Positions 7,236-17,862 are shown, numbered from the stretch's first letter. The stretch: DNA of 64,000 bases from CAG-170 sp022779365 (GCA_022779365.1 JALFSI010000034.1:1-64000); one strand, 5' to 3'. Notes: generated by a model not told the origin, from the letters alone. Numbers and translations: made by a program.

Positions 7236-10200
7236 GCGCGTAACGCTCCTTTCGTTCAATGCGCGAGAGCTGCTGTAAGCTGTCGCGCAGGTAGTCGGAC
7301 GCGGGCAGGCGCTCGTCGTGCATCATGCACACGCCCTGCTCCGGCAGGCGCGGCTGATACAGCGCCTCGCCCAGACGGCGAATCGTCAGATTCGCGGCAA
7401 ACAGGTCCTGATTCGCGCGTTCCAGCGCGCTGAGGATCTCCAGCGCGTTCTCCAGCGCCGTGCGCGACAGGGCATACACGTCCTCCGGCGCGGCGTCGCG
7501 GAAATAATTGGGGTAGTAATACGGCAGGATGAGGTTGATGGAGGGAAGGCTTCGCTGCGCGCTGCGCGTGCCCTCCACGCTGTCACCGCCGAGGAAGGGG
7601 TAAAACAGGCTCTCCGTCGCCCAATAATGCAGGTTCGGGATAAAATATTCGCACTCCACCGTGCGCCCCTGCTGCTGCATGATGTCCCGCCCGCGCCCGG
7701 ACAGGATGGCGACGACGATCTTTTCCGGTTCAAAGCCCTCGGCGCGGAACACCTTGTCGAGCTTTTCCAGCCGGTAGCCATTGTGCAGCAGATCGTCCAC
7801 CAGCAGCACCGGGCGCTCAAAGCTCTTCAGCATCCGCACCTGACTGCGCAGCGGCGAATAGCCGGGGAACTCCACGATCTCAAAGTGCTGAAGATCGGCG
7901 CAGAAGCGCTTTTCCACATGGAGCGTTTTCGTGACCGTGTGCGGCACAACGACATCGGAGAGAATTTTTCCGTATGGCACGCACATCCCCGCACCCAGCC
8001 GCACGCCCTCCGGCAGGCGGTCGATGCCGTTGAGCCTCTGCACGCGCTCCATGAGCGTCTGGTTGAGCTGCTCGGAGTCAAAGCACAGCAGCAGCGTCCC
8101 GGGGAACATCCGCCCCAGCGCCGCGCGCAGGCGCGGTCGCGTGCGGGCAACTGCGTCCTGCACGAGCGCTTCCGAATGCAGCGGCTGCTTGACGGCAAGC
8201 AGCACGTCCTGCAGCAGCATGACCGGCGCGCGCATATCCACGCACCAGAGCGTATCCTGCGTGCCGAGGGGCAAAAAGCCGAGCTGCGAAAGTGCCTCGC
8301 GCAGCGCCGCATCCTCCTGCTCGCAGCGGCAGACGGCATAGGTGTGATCGCCCTCCAGACTGCGTGCAAGCAGCTCGTTGAGCAGCATCCGGCAGCGCTC
8401 GGCGTCCGGCGTGCCGTCCGCACAGTGGACCTCCCGCACCAGCAGCAGCCGCCCGGAGGCACGCGCGCGCACCTCGCTTGCCGCCGCGAGCGAGCCGAGC
8501 GCGCCGTACAGCTCGCCCACCTGCACCGTGTGCCCCACGCACCAGCCCGTGCGCTGCCCGTATTCGCACAGCGTCACGGCAAGCGGATGCGCCCGCGCGT
8601 CCATCGCCGCGCGCATCGTCTGCGGCAGCTCCGGCGCTGCCTCGCGGTACAGGCGGTACTGCCGCTCCTGCCGGGACAGCTCGTTTTTTGTCTCCGGCTC
8701 GCGGATATACAGGCGGTTTTCGTAGATAAACGACTGCACCACGGGATCGACGAGCATGGAAATATCCAGCCCGCGATCGACATAGTCTCGGATGCGCGTG
8801 GAGCTGACGGTCTCATAAAACGCCGGCAGCGACAGCACGCGCAGCCTTCCGCGGATGACGGACGAGAGCGCCTGCCGCGCCTCGTTCGTCTCCTCGCCGC
8901 GGCAGAAAATGATGTGGTTATACTCCGCCGCCGAGCCGGGCTCGCGGCTGCGATAGGCGGACGCGCCGCGGATCACGTCGCTGCCCGCCACAAGATACAG
9001 CTCCCGCTCCGGCAGCAGACGCTTCAGCAGCGCCAGATCGCGCGGCATGGCGATGTTGATGGGAATATCGTCCGGGAAGAGGTAGGTATCCCACTGGTCG
9101 GCAGCAGAGATCACGGCGATCTGCCGCCGCAGGAGCTTGGCAAGCGTCTTTTTGCTCCACGAAAATTCGTCGATCGCCAGATACACCTCAAAGCCCAGCG
9201 CGCGGATGTGCTCCACGATCTGCTTGTGCCCGGCGGAAAACGGGTCGAACGTGCCGGGGAAGAACGCCGCGGGCTTTTGCGGCGCAAACGGCAGCGCGCC
9301 GCACTCGATCTCATAGCGCACGAGAAAGCGGTAGAGATGGTTGAGCATCGCCGCGTCATGAAAGCGCACGGTCTGCCCCGCGCGCGGCTCGCACAGGAGC
9401 GTGAGCAGCTTTTTGTGCAGCCGCGCAAACAGCGCCCCGCGGAACGAAAGCGGCAGCGCATCGCTTGAGAATAAATCGCAGCAGAGCACCTGCATCGCCG
9501 TCTGGTGCACGTCCGGGTCATAGTGGCTCACGCCGGTCATGAGGTTGCCGAGCAGTCGGCTGACGACCGCGCCGTGCGTCTGCCCCAGCGCGGCGATGAC
9601 CGCACCGATGGCGGCAAGCGCCACGCTCGCCGTGCGCGCGGATGCACCGTGCGCCATTTTTTCGAGCGTATCGACCGCCTCCAGCAGCTCCTTTTCCGGC
9701 AGCAAACAGATGAACTGCCCGATGTAGGGCGGGATGAAGCGCGTGATCTGCTCCTCGCCGGTCTCCAGCTCCCGCAGCAGGTCACAGGCGATCTCGTTGA
9801 TCTGATCGGCTGGCAGGCGCGGCGCGATGAGCAGCAGATGCCGCCCCGCCGACTCGCGCACCGGCAGATGCTCGGACACGCAGAGAAGGTTGGAAAAATG
9901 CAGCGCCGTGTGGAACACGTCGTGCCCGCTCGCGAGCGCGTCGGCGCACAGCAGGTCGATCTGCGCGAGCTTAACGGTCCAGTGGACGGCGTTTTTAAGA
10001 TTGCTGAGATACAGCGCCGCGACCTCCTGCTCCCGCAGCGCTGCCGGGCACACGCCGCAAAGCCCCGCGCGCAGATAATCTGCCGCCGCGTCGCCGCTCA
10101 CGGGCAGGCTCTGCGCCAGCGCGTGCACCGCCTCGCGGCACGATGCCTTCTGCCGCAGGTGCAGAAGAAGCTGCATCGCGATCAGGCGGCGGTGCGTCTC

Positions 10201-11850
10201 GCCCGACTGCGCCATCGGCGTGAGCAGTTTGAGAAGCTCTTCACACGCCTCGTCCGGCAGATACGCGCACGGCACATGGCACAGCGCGTCGGTGAGCGCA
10301 AAGCGCTGCGCGCCCTGCGCCGTTTGCAGCTGCGTCAGCAGCGGGGCGAGCAGCCCCGGCGCGGTTTCCGGCGCGGCGGCGGCAAACAGGCTCTGGCAGA
10401 TGGTTTTGAGGGAATTGGCGATCCGCAGCGCATGGCGCGGGGAATATTTACGGTCGAGGTACAGGCAGGCGTCCAGATAAAACGCCCACAGCTCCGCCGC
10501 CTCGTCGAGCAGCGGCGCGGTGGCGGGCGCGGCGGCAGCGCCGCTCTCGCCCTGCGGACGCTCCTTGCGGTAGCTCGGACCGCTGTTTGCCAGCACCTCG
10601 CCCATCGTCTGCCCCGCCATGCGGCGCACGTCGCCGTCGGGGTGCGACAGCAGCTCGTAAAGCAGCCGCAGCAGCTTTTTCTTGTTTGTCTTGGAAAGAT
10701 AGGCGCTGTATTCGCGCAGCAGCGTCAGGTCGCTGCGGATGCGGCGCAGGTCCTTTTCGCTCTTCGCCTGCTCTAAAAGGCGCGAGAACGACGCCTCCAC
10801 GCTGATCGTGCGCATGAGGCGCGTGGACTCCTCCAGCGTGCGGACGCGGATGCGCGCCAGCGCGTCCCCGGCGCTCAGCAGCGCCGCGTCGCGCGTATCG
10901 GGCGGCGTGAGCGTATCGTCCGATAATTCCAGCGGCACGCCGTGCGCGCGCAGCAGCGCCTCAAAATCGCAGAGCTTTGCGTAGACGCTGCGGTATTTTT
11001 TCTGTTTTTCGCCGGTCATGTTCGCCAGCTTTGAGAAGATCATCGCATACGCGTCCGCCAGCGAGTAAACGCGCACCGCCTCGCACCCCGCTTCGCGCGT
11101 GCCGCGCACGCGGAAGTCCGCCCAGATGAGCAGCAGCGCCTCGATGGGCAGGTTCTCGAACTCCAGGTCCCAGGTGGAGTGATTCGCGGCGACGTGTCCG
11201 AGCTCCTCCATGCCGTTGCGACTGAACCAGCGCCAGGTATAGTAATAGTGCAGATACGCCGTGCGCGCGGCATTCGCGCCGCGGCAGCCGAATTTGCCCA
11301 CGTCGTGCCCGAAGGCTGCGCCGCTGACCAGCGGCAGATCGACCGCCAGCCCCGCGCGGCGCGCCAGAATGGCGGTATGCAGCGCCAGATTGTGCACGCC
11401 GATGATGTGCGACGCGGGGTCGATCGCGCCCGCCTCGCGCGTCAGGCGCAGCAGCGCGGGGATGTGATCGGCGCGCACGCAGGCGGTAAAGCGCGCGTAC
11501 TCCGCAGCCACGCGGCTGCCTGCAAGCGCGTCCTCCGGCACGGGAATTAAATCTGTCAGCGGGTCGGGCGCGCCGTCATAGCACGAAAACAGCACCTCGA
11601 GCACGGCGAGAAACCGCGCCTGCTCAGCATCCAGCTCCCGCGCCGGGTGTGTCTCATCGGGGTAGAGATTCGCGGCGAGCTGCGCCGTGAGCGCAGTCAG
11701 AAATGCTTCCGCATCCGCCTGCGGCAGGAGCGCGCGCAGCGCACGATGGGCAAGCTGCGTGTCGTGCCCGTCCAGCTCCATCAGCCCCGCCGGAACGTCG
11801 TCCGTCCCCAGCGCGGCAGCCAGTGCGGTGCGCTTTTCTTCCTGCTTCAT
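7222..11850 (-). CDS. Giant fusion: HD phosphohydrolase, helical repeats, NadD-like nucleotidyltransferase, possible GNAT, PRTase-like
   Basis: A 1542-residue cytoplasmic protein with no signal peptide or membrane segment. Residue numbers below count from this ATG. An HD domain spans about 145-270, with H153/H158, the pair H182-D183 in GHDVGKFG and later histidines. A long alpha-helical, HEAT-like region covers about 350-850. A nucleotidyltransferase (about 860-1050) has FPGTFDPFSAGH at 864-875 and VSSTRIRDY near 1015-1023, as in NadD. About 1120-1200 is a possible GNAT domain (weak). A phosphoribosyltransferase-like domain has VLLVDDLLHNGYRL at 1348-1361 as its PRPP loop. The ATG at 11850 has AAGGTGGG upstream; a GTG four codons earlier overlaps that site. 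First gene of an overlapping three-gene set. Role unknown, probably nucleotide or cofactor chemistry. Confidence 0.8.
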   Translation of the reverse strand: MKQEEKRTALAAALGTDDVPAGLMELDGHDTQLAHRALRALLPQADAEAFLTALTAQLAANLYPDETHPARELDAEQARFLAVLEVLFSCYDGAPDPLTDLIPVPEDALAGSRVAAEYARFTACVRADHIPALLRLTREAGAIDPASHIIGVHNLALHTAILARRAGLAVDLPLVSGAAFGHDVGKFGCRGANAARTAYLHYYYTWRWFSRNGMEELGHVAANHSTWDLEFENLPIEALLLIWADFRVRGTREAGCEAVRVYSLADAYAMIFSKLANMTGEKQKKYRSVYAKLCDFEALLRAHGVPLELSDDTLTPPDTRDAALLSAGDALARIRVRTLEESTRLMRTISVEASFSRLLEQAKSEKDLRRIRSDLTLLREYSAYLSKTNKKKLLRLLYELLSHPDGDVRRMAGQTMGEVLANSGPSYRKERPQGESGAAAAPATAPLLDEAAELWAFYLDACLYLDRKYSPRHALRIANSLKTICQSLFAAAAPETAPGLLAPLLTQLQTAQGAQRFALTDALCHVPCAYLPDEACEELLKLLTPMAQSGETHRRLIAMQLLLHLRQKASCREAVHALAQSLPVSGDAAADYLRAGLCGVCPAALREQEVAALYLSNLKNAVHWTVKLAQIDLLCADALASGHDVFHTALHFSNLLCVSEHLPVRESAGRHLLLIAPRLPADQINEIACDLLRELETGEEQITRFIPPYIGQFICLLPEKELLEAVDTLEKMAHGASARTASVALAAIGAVIAALGQTHGAVVSRLLGNLMTGVSHYDPDVHQTAMQVLCCDLFSSDALPLSFRGALFARLHKKLLTLLCEPRAGQTVRFHDAAMLNHLYRFLVRYEIECGALPFAPQKPAAFFPGTFDPFSAGHKQIVEHIRALGFEVYLAIDEFSWSKKTLAKLLRRQIAVISAADQWDTYLFPDDIPINIAMPRDLALLKRLLPERELYLVAGSDVIRGASAYRSREPGSAAEYNHIIFCRGEETNEARQALSSVIRGRLRVLSLPAFYETVSSTRIRDYVDRGLDISMLVDPVVQSFIYENRLYIREPETKNELSRQERQYRLYREAAPELPQTMRAAMDARAHPLAVTLCEYGQRTGWCVGHTVQVGELYGALGSLAAASEVRARASGRLLLVREVHCADGTPDAERCRMLLNELLARSLEGDHTYAVCRCEQEDAALREALSQLGFLPLGTQDTLWCVDMRAPVMLLQDVLLAVKQPLHSEALVQDAVARTRPRLRAALGRMFPGTLLLCFDSEQLNQTLMERVQRLNGIDRLPEGVRLGAGMCVPYGKILSDVVVPHTVTKTLHVEKRFCADLQHFEIVEFPGYSPLRSQVRMLKSFERPVLLVDDLLHNGYRLEKLDKVFRAEGFEPEKIVVAILSGRGRDIMQQQGRTVECEYFIPNLHYWATESLFYPFLGGDSVEGTRSAQRSLPSINLILPYYYPNYFRDAAPEDVYALSRTALENALEILSALERANQDLFAANLTIRRLGEALYQPRLPEQGVCMMHDERLPASDYLRDSLQQLSRIERKERYAHDVP

Positions 11851-11923
11851 AGCGTTTCCCACCTTCGGTACTATTTTCTGCTAGTTTACCACAGTATCGC
11901 GGTCGTTTCCAGTGATTCTCTGG

Positions 11924-13510
11924 TTATTTACCACTTTCACCGTAGTTTGAAAGAACTCTGGCAGAGGGGTCTTTCACGTCGCAGCCCTTCCACGCCTTGT
12001 TCGGCATCCAGAAGTCCTTGACCATCTTTGCCTGACCGGGATAGTATTTCTCGAAAATCTCGCGGTACAGGAGGCTCTCTTTTGTGAATGGCTGGGCAAA
12101 ATCGTACCGCCTGCACTTTGCTTCAAATTCCTCGTCGGTGTAACGGCTCTCGGCGTATTCCTTGAGGTCGTCCACCATGGAGTGCCCCACCGCGTCGGAG
12201 AACGCCGCCTTCTGCCGCCAGAGGATGTCCTCCGGCAGGATGTGATCGTCCGCGAACGCTTTTCGCAGGAGGTATTTGCCCATGTCGTAGGTGTTGAGCT
12301 TCTTTTCCGGGTCGATGGACATCACATATTTTACGAAATCCAGGTCGCCGAACGGCACGCGCGCCTCCAGAGAGTTGACGCTGATGCAGCGGTCGGCACG
12401 CAGCACGTCGTACATATACAGTTCGTCCACGCGCTTTTTTGCCTCCTGCTGGAACGCTTCGGCAGAGGGCGCGAAGTCGGTGTATTTATAGCCGAACAGC
12501 TCGTCGGAAATTTCGCCGGTCATCAGCACGCGCACGTCCGTCTGCTCGTGGATGGCTTTGCAGCACAGGTACATCCCGATGCTCGCGCGGATGGTCGTGA
12601 TGTCGTACGTCCCCAGCAGCGCGATGACCGGCTCAAGCGCGTCCAGCACGTCCTGCTTCGTCATGCTGACCTCGGTATGCTCCGCGCCGATGAAGTCCGC
12701 CACCTCGCGGGCGTATTTGAGGTCAATGGGGTCGAGATCCATGCCGATGGCAAACGTCCGAATTTTCTTTCCCAACAGCTTCGCCGAGATGGCGCACACA
12801 AGGCTGGAATCGAGCCCGCCGGAGAGCAGGAAGCCGAGCGGCGCGTCGGCGTCCAGCCGCTTCTCCACGCCCGCGATCAGCTTTTCGCGGATGGTTTTGC
12901 AGACGGTGTCCAGATCATCCTCACAGTAGGTTTTGACCGTGGTGAGGTCGGCGTAGCGGACGAATTTGCCGTCCTTGTAGTAATGTCCCGGCGGGAAGGG
13001 GCAGACCTCCTTGCACAGCCCGATGAGGTTTTTCGCCTCGCTGGCAAAAACGATACCGCCGTCCGCGAGATACCCGTAGAACAGCGGGCGGATGCCGATG
13101 GGGTCGCGCGCGGCGACGAGGGAATCCGACGCCGCGTCGTAAATAACCATGGCAAACTCCGCGTCGAGCTTCGCGAACATCTCCACACCGTATTCCTTCC
13201 ACAGCGGCAGGATGATCTCGCAGTCGGAGTCGGAACGGAACGTGTACCCCTTCGCCTCCAGTGCCTTTTTGACCGGGCGGAAGCCGTACAGCTCGCCGTT
13301 GCACACCGCCGCGTCGCCGCCGAGGTAAAACGGCTGCATCCCTTCCTCATGCAGCCCCATGATCGCCAGCCGGTGGAAACCCAGGCAGCTCGCCGAGCCG
13401 ACGGCTTCCAGCCGCGTGGCGTCCGGCCCGCGGGAGACGGTGCGGTCAAAATAGGGGCGAACTTCGTCCGCCGTCAGAGTTTTCGACGTAAATCCAATAA
13501 TTGCACACAT
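11924..13510 (-). CDS. asnB: Asparagine synthetase (glutamine-hydrolysing), AsnB
   Basis: This 528-residue enzyme makes asparagine from aspartate, ATP and glutamine. Cys2 (start MCAIIGF) is the class II amidotransferase nucleophile after Met removal. RGPDATR (28-34) and CNGELYG (70-76) are glutamine-site motifs, and SGGLDSS at 230-236 is the ATP-pyrophosphate loop. Its length matches the E. coli AsnB type rather than the longer Bacillus forms. GGAGGTGC precedes the ATG at 13510. A T-box with an AAC specifier controls it, which independently supports the asparagine assignment. The gap of 73 bases to the downstream fusion gene holds no clear terminator. Confidence 0.95.
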   Translation of the reverse strand: MCAIIGFTSKTLTADEVRPYFDRTVSRGPDATRLEAVGSASCLGFHRLAIMGLHEEGMQPFYLGGDAAVCNGELYGFRPVKKALEAKGYTFRSDSDCEIILPLWKEYGVEMFAKLDAEFAMVIYDAASDSLVAARDPIGIRPLFYGYLADGGIVFASEAKNLIGLCKEVCPFPPGHYYKDGKFVRYADLTTVKTYCEDDLDTVCKTIREKLIAGVEKRLDADAPLGFLLSGGLDSSLVCAISAKLLGKKIRTFAIGMDLDPIDLKYAREVADFIGAEHTEVSMTKQDVLDALEPVIALLGTYDITTIRASIGMYLCCKAIHEQTDVRVLMTGEISDELFGYKYTDFAPSAEAFQQEAKKRVDELYMYDVLRADRCISVNSLEARVPFGDLDFVKYVMSIDPEKKLNTYDMGKYLLRKAFADDHILPEDILWRQKAAFSDAVGHSMVDDLKEYAESRYTDEEFEAKCRRYDFAQPFTKESLLYREIFEKYYPGQAKMVKDFWMPNKAWKGCDVKDPSARVLSNYGESGK

Positions 13511-13529
13511 AAAAAAGCACCTCCGGATA

Positions 13530-13832
13530 AAATAAGCGGCAGTATCTCCTGAATTTCAGGACGAATACTGCCGATCCGCGGTGCCACCTGCATTGCTGTT
13601 TTCACAGCCCCTTGACGAGCTCTGTTAAGCCCGTGCGCCTTAACGCCGCGCATTGCGTCTTTCCTACTGAGGATGGCTTCCCGTTCAGTCCGCTGCTCCG
13701 AAGTGTTCGTTCCGCAAGGGCTGCTGCCGGGCTCTCACCTGTCCCCGGCTCTCTGGGAGCGCGTGCTCGCGTACTTTTCTTCATCTTAGCATTTTGCGAT
13801 ATACTTTGCCGCTTTGCACGGCAAAATTTATG
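13530..13832 (-). promoter_or_regulatory. T-box leader, asparagine specifier (AAC)
   Basis: On the minus strand the leader shows AGAAAAGTAC in stem I and a specifier loop with CGAACACTT, where AAC is at 13705-13707 and is the predicted specifier. An AGTAGG block and the T-box GCAGGTGGCACCGCGGAT (13574-13591) follow. The terminator stem of about 13537-13573 (arms CGGCAGTAT / ATACTGCCG) precedes a short U-rich run and the asnB ribosome binding site. Low charging of tRNA-Asn should allow readthrough into asnB. Confidence 0.93.
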
Positions 13833-13837
13833 TTCAG

Positions 13838-13866
13838 ATAATACTCCCATCGCCGCCATTCGTCAA
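13838..13866 (-). promoter_or_regulatory. SigA promoter of the asnB T-box leader
   Basis: TTGACG (13861-13866) and TATTAT (13838-13843) on the minus strand, with a 17-base spacer, place the start near 13831, just before the stem I elements of the leader. Confidence 0.82.
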
Positions 13867-13950
13867 CTGCGCATTTTTTATGAACTTGCGCGCCGGGATT
13901 TCTTCCTTTTTATGCAAAAAAGCGATGCGCAGCACTATGTCCACCCAAGG

Positions 13951-14124
13951 GCCTCGCAGAGTTTCGCCGCCGCAGCGGCGAAAGTGATTCAGATCATTTT
14001 TGCCGGCGGCGTGTACGTCGGCAAAAATTATGCGCGCAGCGCAGTGTGAGCCTTTTCAAACGAAAATCCAGCGAAGCGGTTTTCGTTTGAGCGTTTTTCA
14101 AAAATTCATTTTTGAAAAACGCAA
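13951..14124 (-). repeat. Dispersed repeat element, copy F
   Basis: Read on the minus strand, this copy starts with an A/T-rich palindrome (arms GTTTTTCAAAAAT / ATTTTTGAAAAAC). It continues TCAAACGAAAACCGCTTCG, includes GACGTACACGCCGCCG and a GATCTGAATCA block, and ends AAACTCTGCGAGGC. The same ordered modules occur in the opposite orientation at 16725-17035, on the other side of glnN, and the terminal module recurs at 49711-49752. The frames crossing it look spurious. The stretch 13870-13950 to its left shows nothing recognisable. Confidence 0.75.
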
Positions 14125-14126
14125 AA

Positions 14127-14154
14127 GCGCCGCAGCCCGTAGGGGCTGCGGCGC
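14127..14154 (-). terminator. Hairpin terminator behind glnN
   Basis: A perfect G+C-rich stem (GCGCCGCAGCCC / GGGCTGCGGCGC with a four-base loop) followed on the minus strand by TTTTGCGTTTTTC. It lies about 105 bases beyond the glnN stop and directly next to repeat copy F. Confidence 0.65.
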
Positions 14155-14258
14155 GAAAGCTCCTCTCCCAGCAGGAAATCAAATTGGAGAACAGACAGGG
14201 AAACATTAGGAAAATACAGGTGATTCAGAGGAGGACCGGGAGCGGAGTTTTTTGAGAA

Positions 14259-16355
<2,097 letters not shown>

Positions 16356-16384
16356 GACGAATCCTCCTTATTTTATTATGAAGC

Positions 16385-16417
16385 CACTGATGCGGCCGCC
16401 TGGCGCTCACATCAGTG
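16385..16417 (-). promoter_or_regulatory. Hairpin in the glnN leader
   Basis: Eight-base complementary arms (CACTGATG and CATCAGTG) enclose a G+C-rich loop between the promoter and the ribosome binding site of glnN. It may be a regulatory or stabilising hairpin. No match to a glutamine riboswitch was recognised by eye. Confidence 0.4.
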
Positions 16418-16472
16418 CCTTCATTGTGGCGCTGTATGCTGAAATGTTGGCACAAAATTAAACGATGGACAA

Positions 16473-16501
16473 ATTTTACCTGCAAAGCCGCCGCGCGTCA
16501 A
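16473..16501 (-). promoter_or_regulatory. SigA promoter of glnN
   Basis: TTGACG (16496-16501) and TAAAAT (16473-16478) on the minus strand with a 17-base spacer. The leader to the glnN ATG is about 110 bases long. Confidence 0.82.
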
Positions 16502-16586
16502 GAGCGCATTTTTACCGAATAATCCGAAACACGGCAAAACCGTGCGACTAAAATCCACAAAATTTCAGAAAACCGTGAAAAAATCC

Positions 16587-16724
16587 TTGCAATCCGGCAC
16601 TTTTGGTCGTATAGTTAGCTTGTACCCGCTCCGGCAGACGAAGTAGCCGTTCATGCCGCAGCGGGCGCTTTGTGCTGATCGTACCAAGGTGCAAAAATCG
16701 CGGCAGGCGCTTTGCCTGCCGCGA
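16587..16724 (+). ncRNA. Candidate small structured RNA with its own promoter
   Basis: On the plus strand TTGCAA (16587-16592), a 17-base spacer and TATAGT (16610-16615) form a good promoter with no real gene behind it. The predicted RNA begins near 16622 and could fold a long hairpin (CCCGCTCCGGCA pairing with TGCCGCAGCGGG). It ends in the hairpin at 16698-16724. There is no U-run on this strand and no known family was recognised. The frame beginning at 16653 runs through a repeat element and looks spurious. Confidence 0.25.
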
Positions 16725-17062
16725 GAGCGTGTCAAAAAAGTGTTTTTGACACGCTTTCAAACGAAAACCGCTTCGCTGGGTTTCCGTTTGAGAGGGCTTG
16801 CACCCTGCCGCGCGCATAATTTGTGCGCTGCGAGCGCACAAATTCCACTTCGACGCTTCGCTCTGCATAAGTTCGACTTAGCCAAGAGCGCTGCGCGGAG
16901 CTTGCGCTCTTGGAGTCTCACTTAACTTGCAGGGCGCAATGTATTTTCTGCGACGTACACGCCGCCGCAGAAAATGATCCGAATCATTTTTGCGCCTGCG
17001 GGCGCAAAACTCTGCGAGGCTTTTTTGACAGACTGTCGCGGCAGGCGCTTTGCCTGCCGCGA
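16698..17062 (+). repeat. Dispersed repeat element copy G, flanked by 27-bp direct repeats of a hairpin
   Basis: The element proper is 16725-17035. It begins with a palindrome (GTGTCAAAAA / TTTTTGACAC) and TTTCAAACGAAAACCGCTTCG, has GACGTACACGCCGCCG and GATCCGAATCA blocks, and ends AAACTCTGCGAGGC then TTTTTTGACAGACTG. It carries about 120 bases in its middle (roughly 16825-16935) that copy F lacks. Identical 27-base hairpin sequences (arms CGCGGCAGGC / GCCTGCCGCG) bracket it at 16698-16724 and 17036-17062. On the minus strand only the distal hairpin is followed by TTTTT, as if one terminator had been split and duplicated. No transposase is present. Confidence 0.72.
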
Positions 17063-17076
17063 CCTTTTGTTTCCGC

Positions 17077-17253
17077 TCAGTCTACATAGTCCTCAAATTC
17101 CAGCTTTTTGGCTCTGCGGCGGCACGCCGGGCAGTTTTCCTTGACGAAGCCCACGATCAGCTCCCAGTTCCGATAGATCACATACGCCGCTGCCGCCAGT
17201 GCCGCCAGCGCCGCTACGACCGCCGCGATCTGCGCCAGACATTTTTTCTTCAT
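17077..17253 (-). CDS. Small single-pass membrane protein, unknown function
   Basis: A 58-residue protein starting MKKKCLAQIAAVV. One Ala/Val-rich membrane segment (about residues 7-26) is followed by a short tail with a CPACRRR motif and an acidic end (EFEDYVD). The start is ATG 17253 because GGAGGT lies seven bases upstream; an ATG 15 bases earlier overlaps that site. The family is not recognised. Its terminator appears to be the hairpin now duplicated around repeat copy G. A clear ribosome binding site and small-protein character favour a real gene. Confidence 0.6.
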   Translation of the reverse strand: MKKKCLAQIAAVVAALAALAAAAYVIYRNWELIVGFVKENCPACRRRAKKLEFEDYVD

Positions 17254-17317
17254 CGGTGCTACCTCCATTTTTAGTCTTTTTCTTAGTATATCCGATTTTT
17301 AAAGCTTTTGCAAGTGC

Positions 17318-17842
17318 TTATACGCGCACGATATTGCCGTCTTTACGCGGAGCGGCGTTCCCTTCCGCGCCGTCGGCGTAGCCGAGGATGCAATGCCCCA
17401 CGCCGAGCCAGTCGCCCGCAACGCCCCACTTTTTGAGCAGCGCCCTGCCCTGCGCGGACGCAAATTCCTCCCGCGCGCGGTGGATCCAGCACGAGCCCAC
17501 GCCCACGCTGTGCGCTGCGAGCATCAGGCTGCCGAGCGCAAGGCTGCCGTCCTCCACGGCGGTGGGGACGCTCGCGTCCGCCAACACGACCACGACGGTC
17601 GGTGCGCCGTAAAATGGCTTTGCTCCGGGCGTGCCGAGCGCGGCGGCATTCATCGCCTCCAGCTCCGCCACGTCCTCTGGTCTTTGCAGCACGACAAATT
17701 TGACCGGCTGCCGCCCCATGCCGCTGGCGGCATACGTTCCGGCGCGCAGGATGGCGTCCAGCTCCTCGTCCTTGATCTGCTCCGGGCGGTAGCGGCGGAC
17801 GCTCCGCCGCGTTTCGATGCACTTTAATACTTCATTCGTCAT
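17318..17842 (-). CDS. Nitroreductase family protein
   Basis: A 174-residue FMN-dependent oxidoreductase. The N-terminal IETRRSVRRYRPEQI is the typical FMN-phosphate binding stretch of nitroreductases. AGTYAASGMGRQPVKFVVLQ and the C-terminal GHCILGYADG are also family patterns. It should use NAD(P)H to reduce nitro compounds, quinones or flavin-linked substrates in the cytoplasm. The start has AAGGAG nine bases upstream. It lies 20 bases after birA on the same strand and is probably co-transcribed, although no functional link is evident. The substrate is unknown. Confidence 0.9.
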   Translation of the reverse strand: MTNEVLKCIETRRSVRRYRPEQIKDEELDAILRAGTYAASGMGRQPVKFVVLQRPEDVAELEAMNAAALGTPGAKPFYGAPTVVVVLADASVPTAVEDGSLALGSLMLAAHSVGVGSCWIHRAREEFASAQGRALLKKWGVAGDWLGVGHCILGYADGAEGNAAPRKDGNIVRV

Positions 17843-17862
17843 AAATTTATGCTCCTTTCGCG

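Noticed and set aside
7318..9468. Plus-strand open frame of 716 codons opposite the fusion gene
   Set aside because: Arg/His/Gln/Ala-rich composition, no domain, no ribosome binding site; the minus strand has clear domains. A G+C-bias shadow.
11860..11862. GTG 11862 as start of the fusion protein
   Set aside because: It falls too close to the AAGGTGGG site, which is correctly spaced for ATG 11850.
16653..16925. Plus-strand frame of 90 codons within repeat copy G
   Set aside because: It runs through repeat modules and the duplicated hairpin, with no ribosome binding site; a spurious frame.
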